A stretch of DNA of 64,000 bases from JABURQ01 sp029243145 (GCA_965660145.1 CBFHYX010000019.1:1-64000), one strand, 5' to 3'; shown: positions 42,391-51,855, counted from the stretch's first letter. The notes: generated from the letters alone by a model not told the origin. Translations and numbers: made by a program.

Positions 42391-44469
42391 TTATCCACTT
42401 TGCGGCAAATCCATCAGCTTCGCGAAGCGATCAAGAACCTGATTCTTGAGCGGCACGAATTCCGGGCCGTCAAATTCTCCTGATTCGACCAAATCAAAGG
42501 CAAGGTCGCGGGCTTCTTCCAGCAAGTCGCGGTCGCGAGACAAATCTGCCACCCGAAACGGTAACTGACCGCTTTGTCGAGTTCCGAGCACATCGCCCGG
42601 GCCGCGCATTTCAAAATCAGCTTCGGCGATTTTGAAACCGTCCGTGGATGTTGTCATCACGTTCAGTCGTGCGAGTGCTTCCGAGGCATCGGTCCGCGTG
42701 AACAGGAAACAGTAACCTTGAAACAAACCTCGCGAGACTCGACCGCGTAGTTGATGCAGTTGCGAGAGTCCAAATCGCTCGGCATCGAGGATCCCGATCA
42801 ACGTGGCATTGGGGATATCGATTCCCACCTCAATCACGGTCGTCGAAATCAACACATCTATTTCACGCTCTGCAAACGCTTCCATCACTTCCATTTTTTC
42901 CTCAGACGACATCCGTCCGTGCAAGCGTTCCAGCTTGAGCCCCTGTAGTGGACCACGAGTCAGTTTCTGATACGCGGTCTCCACGTCGGCGACTTCCGTC
43001 CCACCATCTTCGGAACTGATCCGTGGACAGACGATGTAGCACTGTCGACCTTTTCCGACTTCTTCACGCAGAAACGTCCAAGCTTTCTTCTTAGCAGGAC
43101 TATGAGTTAGTAACGATGTCACGACTTTTTGACGACCGGGAGGCAACTCATTCATCACCGAGAGATCAAGGTCACCAAACTGCGTGAGGCATAGACTTCG
43201 GGGGATCGGCGTGGCCGTCATCACTAACACATGCGGCGAGAGGCCGCCCGCCTCAAATTGCGCCCGCTGCATCACGCCAAACTTGTGTTGTTCGTCAATC
43301 ACCGCCAGTCCCAGATTCTTAAACGAGACGGCGTCCTGAATGACGGCTTGAGTTCCGATAATTAACTGAGCCGTGCCGTTGCGAATCTCTTCTTGCACTT
43401 GTGCCTTGGCGGCGGGCTTGAGTGACCCCGTCAGCAAGCGTTTTTCGACACGGCTATCTGCTAACAATGTTTGTACGGTTTCCCAATGCTGTCGCGCTAA
43501 GACTTCAGTGGGAGCCATCAAGACAGTCTGCCGATCATTGGCGATACACGTCAACATCGCATACAAAGCGATGGCTGTTTTTCCGGCTCCGACATCGGCC
43601 TGCAACAAGCGATGCATGGCAAATTCTGAGTTCAAATCCTCGGCGATCTCTTTGCAAACGCGGTTCTGACCCGCTGTAAACTCAAAGGAAAAGAGTTTAC
43701 GAATGCGGCTATCAATTTTGACCGAAGAGGGTAACGCAGACGCTTGCGGTTTTCGTTTCCAGACACGACGACGGAGTGCCACGCCTAATTGAAATTCCAA
43801 TAAGTCATCCAAAATCAAGCGGCGTTTTCCCAGCTCGTATTCCTCTGTCGATTTTGGAATATGAAGCATCCGCAAAGCATCACACAAAGCAGGTAACTGC
43901 TGTTGTTGACGGAACGACTCCGGTAAGGGATCTGCCACTAAAGGGGCATATTCCTCGGTGGTCTCACGGAGCATGCGTCGCATTTGCTCCATCTTGATTC
44001 CCTCGGTCAACGGATACCGGGGTAACACTTCTAATCGTGAGTTCGGGTCCACATCATCTTCAAGGATCTGATGGTGAGGATGAGACATTTCCCATCGCCC
44101 CGACTTGAATTTCGGCTTCCCAGAGAGCAGGACTTTCATCCCATGCTGGAACCTCTTTTTGATCCAGGGCTGATTAAACCAAAGCCCCCGCAAGTACGCT
44201 CCATTATTCTCAATCAAGACGGCAGTCAGCGTCCCTCCTTTGGAGGTGTATCGACCATCAATATCGACCACCTCACCGAAGACTGATTGCAGTTCTTCTT
44301 CTTCAAGATCAGGAATCTGTCGCACATCGGTGAGATCGAGCAAATCGCGGGGAAGATGCCAAAGAAGATCTTCGATGGTGCTGATATCGAGTTTACGAAG
44401 CAATTCAGCGCGATCAGGTCCGACACCTTTCGCGTACTGGACATCGCTTTGCAACGGATCTTCGGACAT
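42391..44469 (-). CDS. recG: ATP-dependent DNA helicase RecG
   Basis: A 692-residue RecG that remodels stalled forks and Holliday junctions. Walker A is ADVGAGKTAIALYAM, the DExx box is AVIDEQHKFGVMQRAQ, and the TATPIPRSLCLTQFGDL block and LHGRMSSEEKMEVMEAF follow. The N-terminal wedge domain (residues 1-160) precedes the helicase core. It is upstream-linked with rnhA and infA on the same strand. Confidence 0.97.
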   Translation of the reverse strand: MSEDPLQSDVQYAKGVGPDRAELLRKLDISTIEDLLWHLPRDLLDLTDVRQIPDLEEEELQSVFGEVVDIDGRYTSKGGTLTAVLIENNGAYLRGLWFNQPWIKKRFQHGMKVLLSGKPKFKSGRWEMSHPHHQILEDDVDPNSRLEVLPRYPLTEGIKMEQMRRMLRETTEEYAPLVADPLPESFRQQQQLPALCDALRMLHIPKSTEEYELGKRRLILDDLLEFQLGVALRRRVWKRKPQASALPSSVKIDSRIRKLFSFEFTAGQNRVCKEIAEDLNSEFAMHRLLQADVGAGKTAIALYAMLTCIANDRQTVLMAPTEVLARQHWETVQTLLADSRVEKRLLTGSLKPAAKAQVQEEIRNGTAQLIIGTQAVIQDAVSFKNLGLAVIDEQHKFGVMQRAQFEAGGLSPHVLVMTATPIPRSLCLTQFGDLDLSVMNELPPGRQKVVTSLLTHSPAKKKAWTFLREEVGKGRQCYIVCPRISSEDGGTEVADVETAYQKLTRGPLQGLKLERLHGRMSSEEKMEVMEAFAEREIDVLISTTVIEVGIDIPNATLIGILDAERFGLSQLHQLRGRVSRGLFQGYCFLFTRTDASEALARLNVMTTSTDGFKIAEADFEMRGPGDVLGTRQSGQLPFRVADLSRDRDLLEEARDLAFDLVESGEFDGPEFVPLKNQVLDRFAKLMDLPQSG

Positions 44470-44558
44470 CTATCGATCTCAATCTTAGAGCCAAATAATA
44501 ACGCCTCAAAAGAATGTATACATAAGGACACACCACTGTCAAGATCTGACAAGAGACC

Positions 44559-45023
44559 TCAGCGATACTTGGCAACCGCAGCGACAGCAAGTTCGTCACA
44601 CCTCTCGTTTTCGGGGTGACCGCTATGACCTTTGACGAGTTGAAATCGAACCTCATGGCGATTGAGTTCTTCGTCGAGTTGCTGCCAGAGTTCGACATTT
44701 TTAACAGGCTTCCAGCTTTTTCCTTCTCGCCTGCGCCAGCCGTTCTTTTTCCAGTTGGGCATCCACTCTTGAGCGCCCTTCGCAACATAGGTGCTATCGG
44801 TGATAATCTCGACTCGGCTCGATTTTGTGAGAGCCAATAACCCGGAAATCACAGCCTGCATTTCCATCTGATTATTGGTCGTTTCCTCAGCGCCGCCGGA
44901 AGCTTCCTTTTCAGATCCGGTCGAAGGATGGCGCAAAATGTAGGCCCAACCTCCCGGTCCGGGATTCCCGCTACAAGCACCATCCGTATAAATTTGCACG
45001 AAAGGAGTGGTCTGTTCACTCAT
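44559..45023 (-). CDS. rnhA: Ribonuclease HI
   Basis: A 154-residue RNase H that cleaves the RNA of RNA-DNA hybrids. All carboxylate motifs are seen: IYTDGACSGNPGPGGW, NNQMEMQAVISGL, EIITDSTYV and KGHSGHPENERCDELA. It has no hybrid-binding domain. It lies 30 bases downstream of infA and upstream of recG. Confidence 0.96.
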   Translation of the reverse strand: MSEQTTPFVQIYTDGACSGNPGPGGWAYILRHPSTGSEKEASGGAEETTNNQMEMQAVISGLLALTKSSRVEIITDSTYVAKGAQEWMPNWKKNGWRRREGKSWKPVKNVELWQQLDEELNRHEVRFQLVKGHSGHPENERCDELAVAAVAKYR

Positions 45024-45053
45024 GATGGACGCCTGATTTCAGCAGTCTCACGA

Positions 45054-45272
45054 TTAGCGTTCGCGATAGACAATACGTCCACGATTCAGGTCGTAGGGAG
45101 AGACCTCAACCACAACACGGTCACCCGGCACAATACGGATGAAGTGTTTGCGCATTTTGCCAGCCACGTGGGCCAGTACGAGATGACCGTTATCGAGTTC
45201 CACGCGAAATTGTGTATTCGCCAATGCCTCGACAACATTACCTTCGACTTCAATGGCCTCTTCTTTGGCCAT
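45054..45272 (-). CDS. infA: Translation initiation factor IF-1
   Basis: A 72-residue OB-fold initiation factor. The sequence EEAIEVEGNVVEALANTQFR and RIVPGDRVVVEVSPYDLNRG is standard, ending GRIVYRER. It occludes the ribosomal A site during initiation. It is first in a minus-strand group with rnhA. Confidence 0.97.
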   Translation of the reverse strand: MAKEEAIEVEGNVVEALANTQFRVELDNGHLVLAHVAGKMRKHFIRIVPGDRVVVEVSPYDLNRGRIVYRER

Positions 45273-45520
45273 AAAACCATGTCCTCATTCTTAAATTTCA
45301 TTGTATGCTTTGGGCTGGGAAACTCTTTCCCTAGCCGCAAGAGAGTATTCTGTCAGAAGATCGGAAAAATTACCACCCATCCGATGAGACACCAAACACA
45401 GACACGCACAAGCACGCCCTGCTCCCTAGGGAAAGGGACTTAAAAGATGCCTGAAATCAACAAAACAGCAGGGGCTTTTTCGTATTTGTTCACCATTTCG
45501 AATTTCTGTCAAACTTCAAA
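45273..45520. other. Divergent intergenic region, infA/Flp pilin
   Basis: No gene or RNA recognised before the pilin promoter. A short imperfect GC-rich repeat of CCCTAGGGAAAGGG type occurs around 45425-45440. Confidence 0.4.
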
Positions 45521-45549
45521 TTGACCCACATCTGATCGTAATCTATTTT
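45521..45549 (+). promoter_or_regulatory. Candidate promoter for the Flp pilin
   Basis: TTGACC (45521-45526), a 17-base spacer, then TATTTT (45544-45549). The pilin start lies about 40 bases further. Confidence 0.42.
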
Positions 45550-45590
45550 GACACTGTGACGTCTCTGCGGAGAATTTGAGGAAAACGGCG

Positions 45591-45773
45591 ATGAATCTCA
45601 TCAAACAATTTTTATCAGAAGAAGACGGTCCGACCGCTGTCGAATACGCCGTGATGCTGGCCTTGATTATAGCAGCCTGTATCGTCAGTATTGGGACCGT
45701 CGGACAAAGTTTAAACAACACTTGGGATCAGGTGATCCACGCCCAGATTGAGTCCGCAAAAAATACCCCTTGA
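45591..45773 (+). CDS. Flp/Fap-type IVb pilin
   Basis: A 60-residue prepilin of the Flp (tad) family. The leader ends GPTAVEYAVMLALIIAACIV, with Glu at +5 after the processing glycine, and a short C-terminal tail. It would form tight-adherence pili, but no tad, cpa or prepilin peptidase genes are in the window. ATG 45591 with AGGA upstream is chosen over an ATG five codons earlier. Confidence 0.88.
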   Translation: MNLIKQFLSEEDGPTAVEYAVMLALIIAACIVSIGTVGQSLNNTWDQVIHAQIESAKNTP

Positions 45774-45817
45774 TCGTACGCCAGGGCGTGGCCTGATGTG
45801 AGGATACGCCCACTCTA

Positions 45818-46534
45818 ATGTCACGTTGCTTCATCGGACTCGGATCCAACCGTGGAAATTCGAGCCAGGCCTTTGATATGGCCTTAAAAACTCTCGACTC
45901 TCACCCCCACATCTCTCTCGTCAACACATCGCCATTTTATCGATCTGACGCCATGGGAGCCGGTGCAGGTGCCGACTTTCTGAATGCCGTTGCCGAGTGT
46001 GAAACCAACCTCTCCGCGGACGAGGTGCTCACCCAATTGCAAACACTCGAGAAACAGGCCGGCAGAATCGAAAAAGGAACCTGGGGCCCCCGCGCTCTCG
46101 ATCTCGATCTGCTCTACCGAGATGATGATGTCAGCGAAACCGACGATCTCACGTTACCCCATGTCGGAGCTTGGTATCGCCGATTTATCTTGATGCCGAT
46201 GTGCGACATTGCCGCAGACTTTCGTCACCCTGTATACCACGAAACTCAAGCAGAATTATTGGCCCGCATCGATGCTCGTCCGTTAACGATCCAATTGATC
46301 GGCTGCGACATCTTTTCCGGCAACATCGGTGACCTCGCAAACGAATTCGCCGAGGTCACATTCGAAAGCCCTTTGCTCCCCGATCCCTCAGAAGGGCTGA
46401 TTGTTGTGGGCAGAAAATCCGAGGGATTGAAAACCGACGTGGCTCAAGTCGATCTCTCTCAACTCCCCGGCAATAATCTCGATGCACTCAAAAGCGTTTT
46501 GCAAGCCGTGATCGGAAACTGCGAAAAGGCGTAA
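45818..46534 (+). CDS. folK: 2-amino-4-hydroxy-6-hydroxymethyldihydropteridine diphosphokinase
   Basis: A folate-pathway HPPK of 238 residues. FIGLGSNRGNSSQAFDMALK and the signature TWGPRALDLDLLYR near residue 90 are diagnostic. The typical domain ends near residue 160, leaving an unusual extension of ~75 residues (IGCDIFSGNIGDLANEFAEV...) of beta-rich look and unknown role. It transfers pyrophosphate from ATP to the pterin alcohol. A small membrane protein follows. Confidence 0.93.
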   Translation: MSRCFIGLGSNRGNSSQAFDMALKTLDSHPHISLVNTSPFYRSDAMGAGAGADFLNAVAECETNLSADEVLTQLQTLEKQAGRIEKGTWGPRALDLDLLYRDDDVSETDDLTLPHVGAWYRRFILMPMCDIAADFRHPVYHETQAELLARIDARPLTIQLIGCDIFSGNIGDLANEFAEVTFESPLLPDPSEGLIVVGRKSEGLKTDVAQVDLSQLPGNNLDALKSVLQAVIGNCEKA

Positions 46535-46562
46535 GAGAAGTCCTCTAAGCACGGTGTCACGC

Positions 46563-46844
46563 ATGAAAACAGCCGGCTACATTCTGCTCGCTTTAGCAAT
46601 CGCAATCAGTCTGATCTTTTACGGTGTTGCGTTATATCAAGTAGGGACATCGCCCTTTGATATCACAGGGTTCGATTTCACTCTCTCCGAGGGCCTCAAC
46701 ATCGACGCCACCGGACCCGACCCTTATTCCGGACGGATGATACAAATCTCAACAGCCCCGCTTCTGATTTCCTTTCTCCTTGCCATTTCAGGCATGGTAC
46801 TGCTTGTTGCAGGATCGATTTACCATGATCGACGAGCGCAGTAA
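46563..46844 (+). CDS. Small two-pass membrane protein
   Basis: A 93-residue hypothetical protein with membrane segments AGYILLALAIAISLIFYGVA and ISFLLAISGMVLLVAGSIY, and a polar loop between rich in Asp and Ser. ATG 46563 is chosen; GTG 46554 is possible. It follows folK closely but shows no functional link. Confidence 0.55.
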   Translation: MKTAGYILLALAIAISLIFYGVALYQVGTSPFDITGFDFTLSEGLNIDATGPDPYSGRMIQISTAPLLISFLLAISGMVLLVAGSIYHDRRAQ

Positions 46845-46879
46845 TTTTCTCAGCCTAAACGACTCCGCGAACTCGAAGA

Positions 46880-48436
46880 TCACATCACCGAGAAGTAGTT
46901 TTCCACCGCGAAGTCAAAGGCGGCAGGCGTCAACACTTTCTCCGTCCCCTTGAACGTGCAATAGTTCTTCACTTGCAACATCAAGTCGCGAGAGTGACAA
47001 CAGCGAAAGGTACGATCTACGCCATAATAGTGTTCTCGAATGACATAATCGACGGCGTCTTGATCAAACGTAAATCCGAGACTAGGCGCCATGAACTCGA
47101 AAATCTCCCGAAATGTCTCTTCGCTCGGATTCCCAACTTCGATTTTGTAAGGAATACGCCGTAAGAACGCATCGTCGACCAGATCTTTGGGTTCCAGGTT
47201 GGTGGAAAAGATAATCAATTGATCGAACGGCACCTGAATTTTCTTACCACTCGGTAAGTTGAGAAAGTCGTAGCGTTTTTCCAATGGCACGATCCAACGG
47301 TTGAGCAACACATCGACCGGCATTGTCTGACGACCGAAGTCGTCGATCACCAATGTTCCACAGTTACTCTTCAATTGCAGTGGAGCTTCGCAAATCTGAG
47401 TGATCGGATTCTGCGTCACTTCCAGCTCTTCCATCCGCAATTCACCACCGGCGACGACCGTCGGGCGAGCCACCTCGACCCAGCGCTGATCGACTCCTGA
47501 AAGGTCAAACAAGCCACCATCATCGGGTTGCTCAATCTCTTCGTGAACACCGGGATCAAACAATTTGATAATATCGCCGTCAATTCCCAATACGCGGGGA
47601 ATCCAAATCGTTGAACCAAAGCAAGACGTAATTCGCTCGGCGATACTCGTCTTTCCATTCCCCGGTGCACCAAACAGAAACATACCGCGACCCGAGTTAA
47701 TGGCCGGACCGAGCCGATTGATCATTTGGTCTGTGATGACCAAATCCTCAAACGCATTTCGCAGATCTTCTTCGGTCGCTTCCTGCTTCGCGATTGATTG
47801 AATCGCCATCGCCTTCAAGTAATCTTTCATCGAAACCGGAGCCGGACCAATGTAACTGCATTCGTCCGCATATCGGCGAGCACGCTCACGACCCATATCG
47901 GTGATCGTGTAATCGTAATCGCCCATCGCGGCAGCCCCCTTAAACATGACCAACTGGTCTTGTTTGAGTTGCTTTAAAATGGGGTCGACAATCTGGAACG
48001 GCAACTTAATTTGCTGACAGAGTTCACGTCCGGTGGCCGATCCTTTCGCCAGTAAGAATTTCAGTAACAGTCGTTCGATCTCCTCAAACGTCAACCGAGT
48101 TTCGGCAAGCGTTGATGGAATGCGCGGGCGATAATCTTTGTCGGCTTCAAACTCGTCCCCCAACAGTCGGTTAACGCGATTGAACAATTCTGACAAATCG
48201 CTCGAGGGAGCACCTTCGACTGCTCCAATGTCACTCTCAATATCGTCCTCAACAGTCGCCGTTGAGAGAGCCGTGGCTTCCATCGTCGCCGCACCATTAA
48301 CTGCAACATCTGCATGACCTTGCGCGGCAACCGACGACGTTTCATCAACAGATTGCCCGCTAGTGTCGTTTTGTTCTCGTCGGGCGCGCAATTCTTCGAG
48401 AAATTCCGCCGGTGAAAGTTTCTTCTTTCCGAACAT
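46880..48436 (-). CDS. AAA ATPase with N-terminal winged-helix-like region
   Basis: A 518-residue ATPase. A low-complexity N-terminus (about 15-75, Ala/Ser/Thr/Glu) precedes a winged-helix-like region (about 115-205, LLKFLLAKGSATGRELCQQ) and then the AAA core: Walker A LFGAPGNGKTSIAER near 260, Walker B TLVIDDFGRQT near 355, sensor 1 IIFSTNLEPKDL and arginine-finger region FLRRIPYKIEV. It resembles MoxR/AAA chaperone-type ATPases found in planctomycetes and their relatives; I cannot name a substrate. It is divergent from the aldo/keto reductase. Confidence 0.8.
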   Translation of the reverse strand: MFGKKKLSPAEFLEELRARREQNDTSGQSVDETSSVAAQGHADVAVNGAATMEATALSTATVEDDIESDIGAVEGAPSSDLSELFNRVNRLLGDEFEADKDYRPRIPSTLAETRLTFEEIERLLLKFLLAKGSATGRELCQQIKLPFQIVDPILKQLKQDQLVMFKGAAAMGDYDYTITDMGRERARRYADECSYIGPAPVSMKDYLKAMAIQSIAKQEATEEDLRNAFEDLVITDQMINRLGPAINSGRGMFLFGAPGNGKTSIAERITSCFGSTIWIPRVLGIDGDIIKLFDPGVHEEIEQPDDGGLFDLSGVDQRWVEVARPTVVAGGELRMEELEVTQNPITQICEAPLQLKSNCGTLVIDDFGRQTMPVDVLLNRWIVPLEKRYDFLNLPSGKKIQVPFDQLIIFSTNLEPKDLVDDAFLRRIPYKIEVGNPSEETFREIFEFMAPSLGFTFDQDAVDYVIREHYYGVDRTFRCCHSRDLMLQVKNYCTFKGTEKVLTPAAFDFAVENYFSVM

Positions 48437-48773
48437 GCCTGATCTCAGCTCCGTAAGGAGGTATCTTAGTCCGCTTTGAAAAAAGCGTATTTGTGGACGT
48501 CGCAGTGATCTTGGAGATCACAAAGAGAACCTAGGTCACATCTACGGAAGCGTCAAACTGTAAGATCCGAAGATTTCCACTTTTCCTGGAGTTGACAGGC
48601 AGCTGCGATATTCACGGATCCCATTTATCTGTAATAACTTATGGCATCAACTCGTCACGATAAGATACGGCCAGTGGCAATCGCCAGTGGACTTTCAGAC
48701 CATAATCCCGCAATTTGAACATCCACGCATACTCATCATCAAGTAATACAATTCCGAGAAACACCCATCTACC
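48437..48773. other. Divergent intergenic region, ATPase/aldo-keto reductase
   Basis: I see no gene, repeat or RNA in this 337-base divergent gap. Confidence 0.4.
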
Positions 48774-49730
48774 ATGAGACACATCGCCCGCACAAACATA
48801 CAGATCACTCCAATCGCTATGGGCTGCTGGCCCATTGTTGGAATCACCAGCATCGATGTCACTCGTGAACAAAGCCTGGCCACACTCAATTCCGCATTTG
48901 AGGCGGGCATCAACTTCTTCGACACCGCTTACTGCTATGGTTATGCAGGCGAAAGCGAACAAATGATCGGACAGGTCTTTGCCGAAAAGCGTGACCAGAT
49001 TGTCATCGCCTCCAAAGGGGGCATTCACTGGAAAGACCAAAAACAAATCAAAGATGGACGACCAGAAACCATCAAACGTGAATGTGAAGAATCCCTCCAA
49101 CGACTCGGCACCGATCGAATCGACCTCCATTATCTGCACGCTCCCGATCCCAAAGTCTCCCTCACAGAGACCGCCGGAGCGTTTCAGGAATTACTGGACG
49201 AAGGCAAAATCCTCAGCGTCGGTGTCTCCAACTTCTCATTCGAGCAATTGAAGGAGTTCTCGAAAGTCCTCGTCCCTAATGCCTTCCAACCTCATTACAA
49301 CATGCTGCAACGTGAGATCGAAGAAGATCGCCTTCCTTGGTGCATCGAGAACGATGTTTCAATCATGGTCTATTGGCCGTTGATGAAAGGACTCCTAGCG
49401 GGGAAGCTGCAAAGAGATCACGAATTCGCTACCAAAGATGGCCGTCGTAAATATCCGATGTTCCACGGCGAAGAGTGGGAAAAGAATCAGAACTTCGTCG
49501 ATGAGTTACGTGAGATCGCCAACGAAACCGGACACTCGGTGCCACAAGTCGTATTGAATTGGACCATCCAGCGTACGGGTATCACCGCCGCTCTCTGCGG
49601 AGCGAAACGTCCCGAACAGATCATCGACAATGCAGAAGCAATGACATGGGAACTGACTGCGGAACATGTTGCCCGCATCGATCAGGCCATCAAAAACCGC
49701 GGCCCGATTATCTCAAAGGCCGCGGTGTGA
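48774..49730 (+). CDS. Aldo/keto reductase
   Basis: A 318-residue NADPH-dependent TIM-barrel oxidoreductase. The catalytic tetrad residues are in FFDTAYCYGYAGESEQ (Asp, Tyr), IASKGG (Lys) and LHYLHAPDP (His). Cofactor-binding ITAALCGAKRPEQI is near the end. The carbonyl substrate is unknown. Its last codons form a 9-base inverted repeat. Confidence 0.92.
   Translation: MRHIARTNIQITPIAMGCWPIVGITSIDVTREQSLATLNSAFEAGINFFDTAYCYGYAGESEQMIGQVFAEKRDQIVIASKGGIHWKDQKQIKDGRPETIKRECEESLQRLGTDRIDLHYLHAPDPKVSLTETAGAFQELLDEGKILSVGVSNFSFEQLKEFSKVLVPNAFQPHYNMLQREIEEDRLPWCIENDVSIMVYWPLMKGLLAGKLQRDHEFATKDGRRKYPMFHGEEWEKNQNFVDELREIANETGHSVPQVVLNWTIQRTGITAALCGAKRPEQIIDNAEAMTWELTAEHVARIDQAIKNRGPIISKAAV
49696..49726 (+). 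other. Hairpin at the end of the aldo/keto reductase gene
   Basis: ACCGCGGCC (49696-49704) and GGCCGCGGT (49718-49726) are perfect arms within the last codons. No T-run follows, so it may or may not terminate transcription. Confidence 0.5.
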
Positions 49731-49798
49731 CTGAAGTAGGAATACAAGTCGTTTTATGGGCTGACGAAAAGATACTCCGCAATGGAAGAAACTGGGAG

Positions 49799-50041
49799 TT
49801 AATAGCTCCAGTACTGGCAGTTCTCGTAGCAAAACCAGAATCGAACCTCGGCCCGAATGAGACAGATATTAAAATTGCGGTCTGAGAGACCTACGCAGTT
49901 ACGAGACTCCATATTGAATGAATTCAGGCACCGATTCTCACAAATCTCCCCGCGACTCCATGCTGACTGATGAACTGATCCTGCCATCAGAATTAATGTC
50001 AACAAAACAACGGACAATCGGATCATAAACAGTCTGCGCAT
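49799..50041 (-). CDS. Small secreted Cys-rich protein
   Basis: An 80-residue protein with a signal peptide (MIRLSVVLLTLILMAGSVHQ). The mature part has six Cys, including two Cx3C pairs (CENRC and CYENC) with a CVGLSDRNFNIC block between. Disulfide-bonded helices are likely. I know no family for it. The ATG is preceded by AGGGGAA, and this site lies inside the cut end of the kinase gene, so the two overlap by 19 bases. Confidence 0.6.
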   Translation of the reverse strand: MRRLFMIRLSVVLLTLILMAGSVHQSAWSRGEICENRCLNSFNMESRNCVGLSDRNFNICLIRAEVRFWFCYENCQYWSY

Positions 50042-50799
50042 AATATATTCCCCTGATTTTTAATCATTCCATCACGGCCCAGCATGATGTTTGAGAACTT
50101 AATATCACGATGCACAAGTCCTTGCTCGTGAATATATTGTAAACCTTGAGCCGCTTGACGAATCATTTCACATACATCACCAACGGAGGGCGTCCCGCAT
50201 TTTTTCAGCAGCGAGGAAAGATCAATCCCGTCAACCAACTCCATGGCCAGATAATACGTTTCATCTGCTTGCCCCGCATCAAGCGCTTTGACGACTCTGG
50301 GATGATCTAACTGACCGACGGCTTGCATTTCTCGTTGAAATCGTAAAATGGACCGCGGATGACGTGTTCGCCATTTGGGAAGCACCTTCAGGGCCACTTC
50401 TCTTTTTAAGCTTTGATGGCGGGCCCGATAAACGGTCCCCATCCCCCCTTGTCCGATCGGCTCTAGCAACTCATAGACACCAATCGTCTGACCGGGCGTA
50501 AACTCGTTCGAGTACGACTGACGATCCGTTCGTTCTAACAGCGCTTGATCGAGCGACGCTAAAGCAATGCCGCGCACGGCTCGTTCGCATTCTGGCTCAC
50601 GTATAATTTCCAAGCCCCGACTCGGTTCGCCTTCCTGCAAAACACGAACATACCCATCCAACTCATCCATCAAATGATGAATCGTGGGCATCTGCCGACT
50701 ACTGTCGAGACCGCGTTCGCGGAGCTCGTCCAGCTCAGAGAGCCCTTCGATGAGTTGATCGTTTTCAGGGTTCATAAATTCAGGTTCGTCTTGATTCAT
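50023..50799 (-). CDS. Ser/Thr protein kinase, truncated after the catalytic loop
   Basis: 258 residues of a planctomycete-type kinase. The ATP-site glycine loop is LEPIGQGGMGTVYRA (near 123), VALKVLP has the ATP-site Lys, and HRDIKFSNIMLGRDG (near 237) is the catalytic loop. The frame ends eleven residues later, before DFG, APE and the C-lobe helices, so it cannot be a working kinase alone. No remaining C-lobe appears in any frame downstream; a small Cys-rich gene occupies its place. It probably lost its end by deletion. ATG 50799. The ECF sigma gene is directly upstream. Confidence 0.82.
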   Translation of the reverse strand: MNQDEPEFMNPENDQLIEGLSELDELRERGLDSSRQMPTIHHLMDELDGYVRVLQEGEPSRGLEIIREPECERAVRGIALASLDQALLERTDRQSYSNEFTPGQTIGVYELLEPIGQGGMGTVYRARHQSLKREVALKVLPKWRTRHPRSILRFQREMQAVGQLDHPRVVKALDAGQADETYYLAMELVDGIDLSSLLKKCGTPSVGDVCEMIRQAAQGLQYIHEQGLVHRDIKFSNIMLGRDGMIKNQGNILCADCL

Positions 50800-51025
50800 A
50801 ATCTTTCCCAAAACAAACGCACGTCTGTTCTTGGAATGGAACTGACTAGGTTGAATCCAGTCACACACCCCAAGAACGAAAACGCGTTGGTCGAAAAATA
50901 GAAATGAGGTGAAGTTTCGTCGAAAAGAAGGACGAATCAGAGTTCTCAGAAGGAAAACTCACAAGAGGGATAACACTGCACCGCGGACTCACTATAAATT
51001 AGACAAACCACATGACTTCATAAAC

Positions 51026-51610
51026 TTACAGCCTGCCGAGTTCTTCTTTCAAACGCTTGAGAACTCGGAATTTGGCGTGTCGCACCGAAGATTCGGTAAT
51101 TTTCAGAGATTCTGCAATTGATGCGGCGGATTCGTTCTGAATCGCCATACGCCAGAATGCGGACCAGGTACTCTCCTGAAAATCATCCCGAATCATTTCC
51201 AAAGCACGATGCAAGAGAAGCAGTTCGCTCTCATCCTGTTGATTTTGCTGCGAAGACGAATCCTTCAAGGGATCAGGGATCTGATCAAACATCAGTTGAG
51301 CATCACTTCCGCCTCGAGCATGAAGCAATTGCGCGTCTTTTCGCCAACGATCCCGAAACACATTCTTGGTGACGATCAACAACCAACCCCGAAAATTGCC
51401 AGAGCTGTAGCCATCAATCCGTTTCCATAAGGTATGAAAGACATCTTGAGCCAGATCCGAGGCATCATCGGGATTCAGGCCGAATTGTCGTCCCCAGTAA
51501 TAAACGAGCGGACCGTAGAGATTGGCAAATCGTTTCCACGCAGCGGGATCCTGCAATTGAACCTGTTCGATCAGAGCAGAGGAATTTGAAAATGTGTCTT
51601 GCACGGACAT
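51026..51610 (-). CDS. ECF-type RNA polymerase sigma factor
   Basis: 194 residues with sigma region 2 (DDASDLAQDVFHTLWKRIDGY, then GWLLIVTKNVFRDRWRKDAQ) and region 4 (AASIAESLKITESSVRHAKF). It would direct RNA polymerase to a small regulon. In planctomycetes an ECF sigma often precedes a Ser/Thr kinase, as here, which suggests it was regulated through that kinase before truncation. ATG 51610 with GAGG seven bases upstream is chosen over the longer frame (51694). Confidence 0.9.
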   Translation of the reverse strand: MSVQDTFSNSSALIEQVQLQDPAAWKRFANLYGPLVYYWGRQFGLNPDDASDLAQDVFHTLWKRIDGYSSGNFRGWLLIVTKNVFRDRWRKDAQLLHARGGSDAQLMFDQIPDPLKDSSSQQNQQDESELLLLHRALEMIRDDFQESTWSAFWRMAIQNESAASIAESLKITESSVRHAKFRVLKRLKEELGRL

Positions 51611-51821
51611 CAGGGAACCTCGGAACCGAGAATCTTCACACACTCTGAAACATACCTGCTCAGACAACTCGCCACAATATCGACTTGGAGACATGGAAGT
51701 CTTTTATCACAATGTAAGTGACTGTCGGTGAAACCGATCTCCCAAGAAAAGCAAGGCTTGTTTCGAGGATGAGACATTGCAAAAGAAAGGTATCAAAGTA
51801 TATCTCTTTTAAACCGCGCAT

Positions 51822-51855
51822 AAAAAAACAGGGACCGGCATCACGCCGGCCCCCG
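51822..51855 (-). terminator. Rho-independent terminator of the DUF11-type gene
   Basis: On the minus strand, GGGGGCCGGC and GCCGGTCCCTG pair across GTGAT and are followed by a seven-T run. It lies 36 bases beyond the stop of the gene ending at 51891. Confidence 0.85.
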
